Shown here piece by piece: positions 7,021 to 9,118 of a stretch of DNA of 9,118 nucleotides (positions are counted from its first letter, which is position 1; each line of letters opens with the position of its first letter). The notes beneath the pieces are model-generated. The model saw only the letters and a list, made by a program, of their open reading frames with translations, did no database searches and was not told where the DNA came from. Location: contig JACNLN010000049.1 of NCBI GenBank assembly GCA_014381485.1, positions 1-9,118 on the forward strand. The letters run 5' to 3'. A program made the position numbers and the translations under genes. This DNA is from Fidelibacterota bacterium. GTDB taxonomy: Bacteria; Fidelibacterota; Marinisomatia; Marinisomatales; CAZVFT01.

Positions 7021-7746
7021 ATGGACAAACCTCTTATTGGTATTAATCCCTACTATTTTGAGAGAAATCAATTTTACTGGCACGCCACAAAGGAACTCTA
7101 CTCCGAGGCTGTCTGGAATGAAGGTGGAATACCGGTTACCTTGCACTATCCCACTAACAATTGCTCCGTGATGGAAATTACAGATAAAATTGATGGACTG
7201 GTAATTGTTGGCGGACCCGATCTTCCCAATAAGCTATATAACGGCAAGCATCCTGAATTACTTACAGGTGAAATTATGCACCCAAAGCGGGAGTTATTTG
7301 ATCGCGCTATTTTCCTCGAAGTAAAACAACAGGGAAAACCAATCTTGGCAATTTGTGCTGGCTTTCAGCACGTAAATGTGATCTATGGCGGATCTCTATA
7401 TGAAGATATCCCGAGTCAGCTGGAAAGCAAAATTGAACATGGCGTGGTCAATGGCAAATTTTCAATCCATACAGTAAATCTTGAAACTGGAAGTCTGGTG
7501 CATCAGGTAATGGAAACCCTTCACCCCTCTGTATCCAGCACCCACCATCAGGGCATTCGAAAGCTTGGACACGGATTGAAGGCTGTCGGCTGGAGTAGCG
7601 ATGGTTTGGTAGAAGCGATTGAAGATGAAAGGAATCCAGAAGCCTTCATTGCCATTCAGTGGCATCCTGAACTTATGCCTGAAAGTGATGAACAGATGCG
7701 TCTTTTCAGGTGGCTTGTTAAAATAGCAGGTAAAATAAAAAAATGA
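7021..7746 (+). CDS. Class I glutamine amidotransferase-like gamma-glutamyl hydrolase (peptidase C26, PuuD-like)
   Basis: C26 proteins hydrolyse gamma-glutamyl amides, for example gamma-glutamyl-GABA (PuuD) or folyl-polyglutamate, using a Cys-His-Glu triad in a flavodoxin-like fold. In this 241-residue protein the nucleophile is Cys112 in LAICAGFQHVNVIYGG, followed by the GGSLYEDI signature. His215 and Glu217 lie in IQWHPE. The segment DGLVIVGGPDLP (58-69) is the usual oxyanion-side glycine turn. One departure is Ala113 after the nucleophile, where PuuD-type enzymes usually have Arg (CRG). A good ribosome site (AAAGGA, 7007-7012) precedes the ATG. No synthetase or acceptor domain is fused, so it probably acts alone as a hydrolase. 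It closes the gamma-glutamyl operon; no clear terminator follows at once. Confidence 0.87.
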   Translation: MDKPLIGINPYYFERNQFYWHATKELYSEAVWNEGGIPVTLHYPTNNCSVMEITDKIDGLVIVGGPDLPNKLYNGKHPELLTGEIMHPKRELFDRAIFLEVKQQGKPILAICAGFQHVNVIYGGSLYEDIPSQLESKIEHGVVNGKFSIHTVNLETGSLVHQVMETLHPSVSSTHHQGIRKLGHGLKAVGWSSDGLVEAIEDERNPEAFIAIQWHPELMPESDEQMRLFRWLVKIAGKIKK

Positions 7747-7886
7747 AATCCGGTTTTTCACAATATCCAGTACCTGAATGATACTTGTCAGGCTCACGAC
7801 CGAGAAAAATGAATTTCTATACAAAAATAATCCGAAATACAAGCATTAACACGGTGTATATACCCAAATACCACCCCCTCTTTTCA

Positions 7887-7909
7887 TTCTCCCCCATCAA
7901 GGGGGAGAA
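7887..7909. repeat. Perfect 9-bp hairpin, left arm of the element
   Basis: TTCTCCCCC (7887-7895) pairs perfectly with GGGGGAGAA (7901-7909) around the 5-base loop ATCAA. The stem is GC-rich and stable, but no T-tract follows on either strand. It could block exonucleases or slow polymerase at the 3' end of the gamma-glutamyl transcript. Confidence 0.6.
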
Positions 7910-8022
7910 GGTCTTGCTGGGAAGTCACATCTCAAATTCTTATTGCAGACCCTACTTGCCCACCCTCATTCTTCGTGAGCAGCCGGGTAGGTAAAGCTGT
8001 TTGAAGTTATGATACCAAGAAC

Positions 8023-8045
8023 TCCTCTCCCCTAGTGGGAGAGGA
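8023..8045. repeat. Perfect 9-bp hairpin, right arm of the element
   Basis: TCCTCTCCC (8023-8031) pairs perfectly with GGGAGAGGA (8037-8045) around the loop CTAGT. Stem and loop lengths equal those of the left-arm hairpin while the bases differ. This suggests the structure has been kept as the sequence drifted, or that the two are diverged copies of one repeat family. Confidence 0.6.
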
Positions 8046-8196
8046 AAAAGGTGAGGGGGTTTCCTTTCTCTCCTCAATAGTTTTATTGTAACAAAAGCTA
8101 CGAGAGTTATTGTTAGATTGAATCCGGCTCACATCGGACAACTCCTAGAATAATAATGGAATCCAAGTACGCAATATTGTGATGAGCCTGAAATCC

Positions 8197-8220
8197 TATT
8201 GGGACGTTTGGTTCCCAATA
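8197..8220 (-). terminator. Hairpin 5 bases past the nuoB stop, possible weak terminator
   Basis: TATTGGGA (8197-8204) pairs with TCCCAATA (8213-8220) around an 8-base loop. In the nuoB transcript it lies just after the stop codon. It is followed by GGATTTC rather than a run of U, so classical intrinsic termination is doubtful; 3'-end stabilisation is equally possible. Confidence 0.35.
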
Positions 8221-8225
8221 TCTGA

Positions 8226-8774
8226 TTACGTGGTAGCTTCCTGTCTCCTTTTCCTGCTCACTAATCCTTTCAGGTTCTTTGATATTGTATCTTGAACAGG
8301 TCGTTCGTGTCTAATTTTTTCCTGTAGCTTCAGCAATCCTTCTATAAGAGCTTCTGGTCTGGGAGGACATCCCGGAATATACACATCAACAGGAATCACC
8401 AGATCTACTCCCTTAAGGACGTGGTAACCATACTTCCAGTAGGGACCCCCGCTGGTAGCACAGCTTCCCATAGCAATGACGTACTTGGGCTCTGCCATCT
8501 GTTCATATAATCGCTTTACCCTTAGAGCCATTTTCATAGTAACCGTTCCAGATACGATCATCACATCCGCCTGACGAGGTGAAGAACGCGGCATCATCCC
8601 GATCCGCTCCAAATCGTGACGTGAGGCTGCTGTTGCCATCATCTCAATGGCACAACATGCCAGCCCAAATTGAAAGTACCACGGAGACGTAGAACGTGCC
8701 CAGTTAAATAGTTTGTTTAATGGAGCAACGATAATATTGCCCAATCCATCTTTATTCGAAATATCCGATGACAT
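8226..8774 (-). CDS. nuoB: NADH-quinone oxidoreductase subunit B (complex I, cluster N2)
   Basis: NuoB sits in the peripheral arm of complex I at the membrane junction and carries the [4Fe-4S] cluster N2 that passes electrons to quinone. In the numbering from 8777, the ligands are the tandem Cys41-Cys42 (GLACCAIEMM), Cys106 (GSCATSGG) and Cys137 (VYIPGCPPRPEALIEG). The tandem cysteine marks true NuoB rather than the small subunit of group 4 hydrogenases. The product is 182 residues, normal for the family. Start choice: the frame opens with GTG at 8777 and ATG at 8774; AAAGGA lies 6 or 9 bases upstream respectively. ATG is preferred, but GTG remains possible. It follows the small CxxC gene by only 2-5 bases, so the two are surely cotranscribed. 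No nuoC lies downstream, so the nuo genes are split in this genome. Confidence 0.95.
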   Translation of the reverse strand: MSSDISNKDGLGNIIVAPLNKLFNWARSTSPWYFQFGLACCAIEMMATAASRHDLERIGMMPRSSPRQADVMIVSGTVTMKMALRVKRLYEQMAEPKYVIAMGSCATSGGPYWKYGYHVLKGVDLVIPVDVYIPGCPPRPEALIEGLLKLQEKIRHERPVQDTISKNLKGLVSRKRRQEATT

Positions 8775-8779
8775 CACTG

Positions 8780-9028
8780 TTAATCCTTTATTTTTTCAGT
8801 GGAAATATACACAGGTTTTTTGCCCATAAAATCATGGTATTTCAAAATAGCATATCCTTCATTTTTACGGGTAGGACAGGTAGCACAACTGGGGGTACCA
8901 TTTTCCCGATGACGTAACACATCCAGAAGTTTTTCATCTGTTTCCTTTGCGCCGGGGACGAGATCCTCATCCGTTTCAATGTACCACCTCATGGTGATCA
9001 AATATCTGTTCATTTTATTTTTGCTCAT
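8780..9028 (-). CDS. Small unrecognised CxxC protein upstream of nuoB
   Basis: The 82-residue soluble protein is not recognised. It has a basic N-terminus, a YLITMRWYIETDED stretch (9-22), an acidic/charged middle, and a single CATC motif (Cys48, Cys51) in PSCATCPTR. The rest is mixed alpha/beta without membrane segments, so it is not NuoA, which would have three helices. A strong AGGAG lies 8 bases before the ATG at 9028, and the stop is only 2-5 bases from the nuoB start, so it is a real gene translated with nuoB. The two cysteines could bind metal as a dimer, or act as a redox pair. A role tied to complex I assembly is inferred only from position. Confidence 0.75.
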   Translation of the reverse strand: MSKNKMNRYLITMRWYIETDEDLVPGAKETDEKLLDVLRHRENGTPSCATCPTRKNEGYAILKYHDFMGKKPVYISTEKIKD

Positions 9029-9073
9029 AAAAGTTACTCCTGCCTAAAAATTTTGGGCTTTTATGAAAGGTCG

Positions 9074-9100
9074 AATTTACAAACGATAAATTATTGTCAA
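9074..9100 (-). promoter_or_regulatory. Candidate promoter for the small gene-nuoB unit
   Basis: Reading leftward, a full-consensus -35 box TTGACA (9100-9095) is followed after 15 bases by TAAATT (9079-9074), a 4/6 match to -10. The spacing is short. The transcript would begin near 9067 and have a ~39-base leader before the ATG at 9028. No gene is seen in the last 90 bases, consistent with this being the start of the transcription unit. Confidence 0.4.
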
Positions 9101-9118
9101 AACTTCTTTGAATATCTT

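Larger units (their letters stand above)
7873..8060. repeat. Inverted-repeat element with a hairpin in each arm (MITE-like or dispersed intergenic repeat)
   Basis: The element begins ACCCCCTC and ends with the exact complement, GAGGGGGT. The outer ~45 bases on each side (7873-7916 and 8016-8060) are imperfect inverted copies: each has ACCCCCTC, an A/T-rich linker, a C-rich/G-rich hairpin, then TCTTG at the inner end. The centre holds a third, weaker inverted repeat (7955-7965 against 7985-7996, mismatched). No transposase or other open frame is inside. It may be a non-autonomous mobile element or two head-to-head copies of a palindromic intergenic repeat. No convincing target-site duplication is visible. 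Confidence 0.55.
7747..8225. other. Gene-free region between convergent genes (about 480 bp)
   Basis: No credible gene lies between the C26 hydrolase and nuoB. The only plus-strand open frame (7785-7994) runs through inverted repeats and has no ribosome site or recognisable motif. The region holds a bounded repeat element (7873-8060), a short perfect dyad CAATA/TATTG (8075-8088) and a hairpin next to the nuoB stop (8197-8220). The first ~125 bases (7747-7872) show only a weak CCTGA/TCAGG pairing. Confidence 0.75.

Noticed and set aside
7785..7994. 69-codon plus-strand open frame
   Set aside because: It has no Shine-Dalgarno sequence and runs through the inverted-repeat element, so it looks like translated repeat DNA.
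7873..8060. CRISPR array
   Set aside because: The repeats are two diverged inverted copies, not direct repeats with regular spacers, and no cas gene is present.
8226..8774. nuoB read as a group 4 hydrogenase small subunit
   Set aside because: The tandem Cys41-Cys42 and the VYIPGCPPRPEAL motif fit NuoB cluster N2, and no hydrogenase large subunit or maturation gene is nearby.

Overview
The window looks like an ordinary bacterial chromosome segment: AT-leaning, densely coded, with most genes preceded by recognisable Shine-Dalgarno sequences. It combines a Wolinella-type (type B, menaquinone-linked) succinate dehydrogenase/fumarate reductase with a NuoB subunit of complex I, so the host respires, probably with menaquinone. 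The FrdA and FrdB sequences resemble the Campylobacterota enzymes closely. The AT-leaning composition, the hairpin repeats in gaps between convergent genes, and a nuoB outside a nuoABCD order would also fit groups such as Bacteroidota, Ignavibacteria or Marinimicrobia. The lineage cannot be fixed from the sequence alone.

Layout. (1) 77-3533, plus strand: frdC-frdA-frdB, tightly coupled (ATGA overlap, then TAATG overlap). A perfect 16-bp palindrome lies in the leader. (2) 3534-3713: a gap between convergent genes with an imperfect hairpin. (3) 3714-4178, minus strand: an unrecognised four-helix membrane protein. (4) 4179-4308: a divergent control region with an 18-bp dyad and a sigma70-like promoter. 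(5) 4309-7746, plus strand: three consecutive genes for gamma-glutamyl chemistry. These are a leaderless GGT-family Ntn hydrolase, a GCS2/YbdK-type glutamate-amine ligase, and a class I amidotransferase-fold (peptidase C26, PuuD-like) hydrolase. (6) 7747-8225: about 480 bp without a gene, containing a ~188-bp element bounded by imperfect ~45-bp inverted repeats that each carry a hairpin. (7) 8226-9028, minus strand: a small unrecognised CxxC protein followed by nuoB, with a consensus-like -35 box upstream at the right edge.

How the genes work together. FrdCAB and NuoB belong to the membrane electron-transport chain: complex I reduces menaquinone, and FrdCAB either oxidises menaquinol with fumarate or runs in the succinate direction. 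The middle operon looks like a self-contained gamma-glutamyl cycle in which one enzyme makes a gamma-glutamyl amide and two different hydrolases could cleave one. Its substrate is unknown, and the GGT lacks the arginine that normally recognises the glutamyl carboxylate. The points most worth following are this putative gamma-glutamyl module, the missing E-pathway glutamate in FrdC, the inverted-repeat element, and the small protein co-oriented with nuoB.
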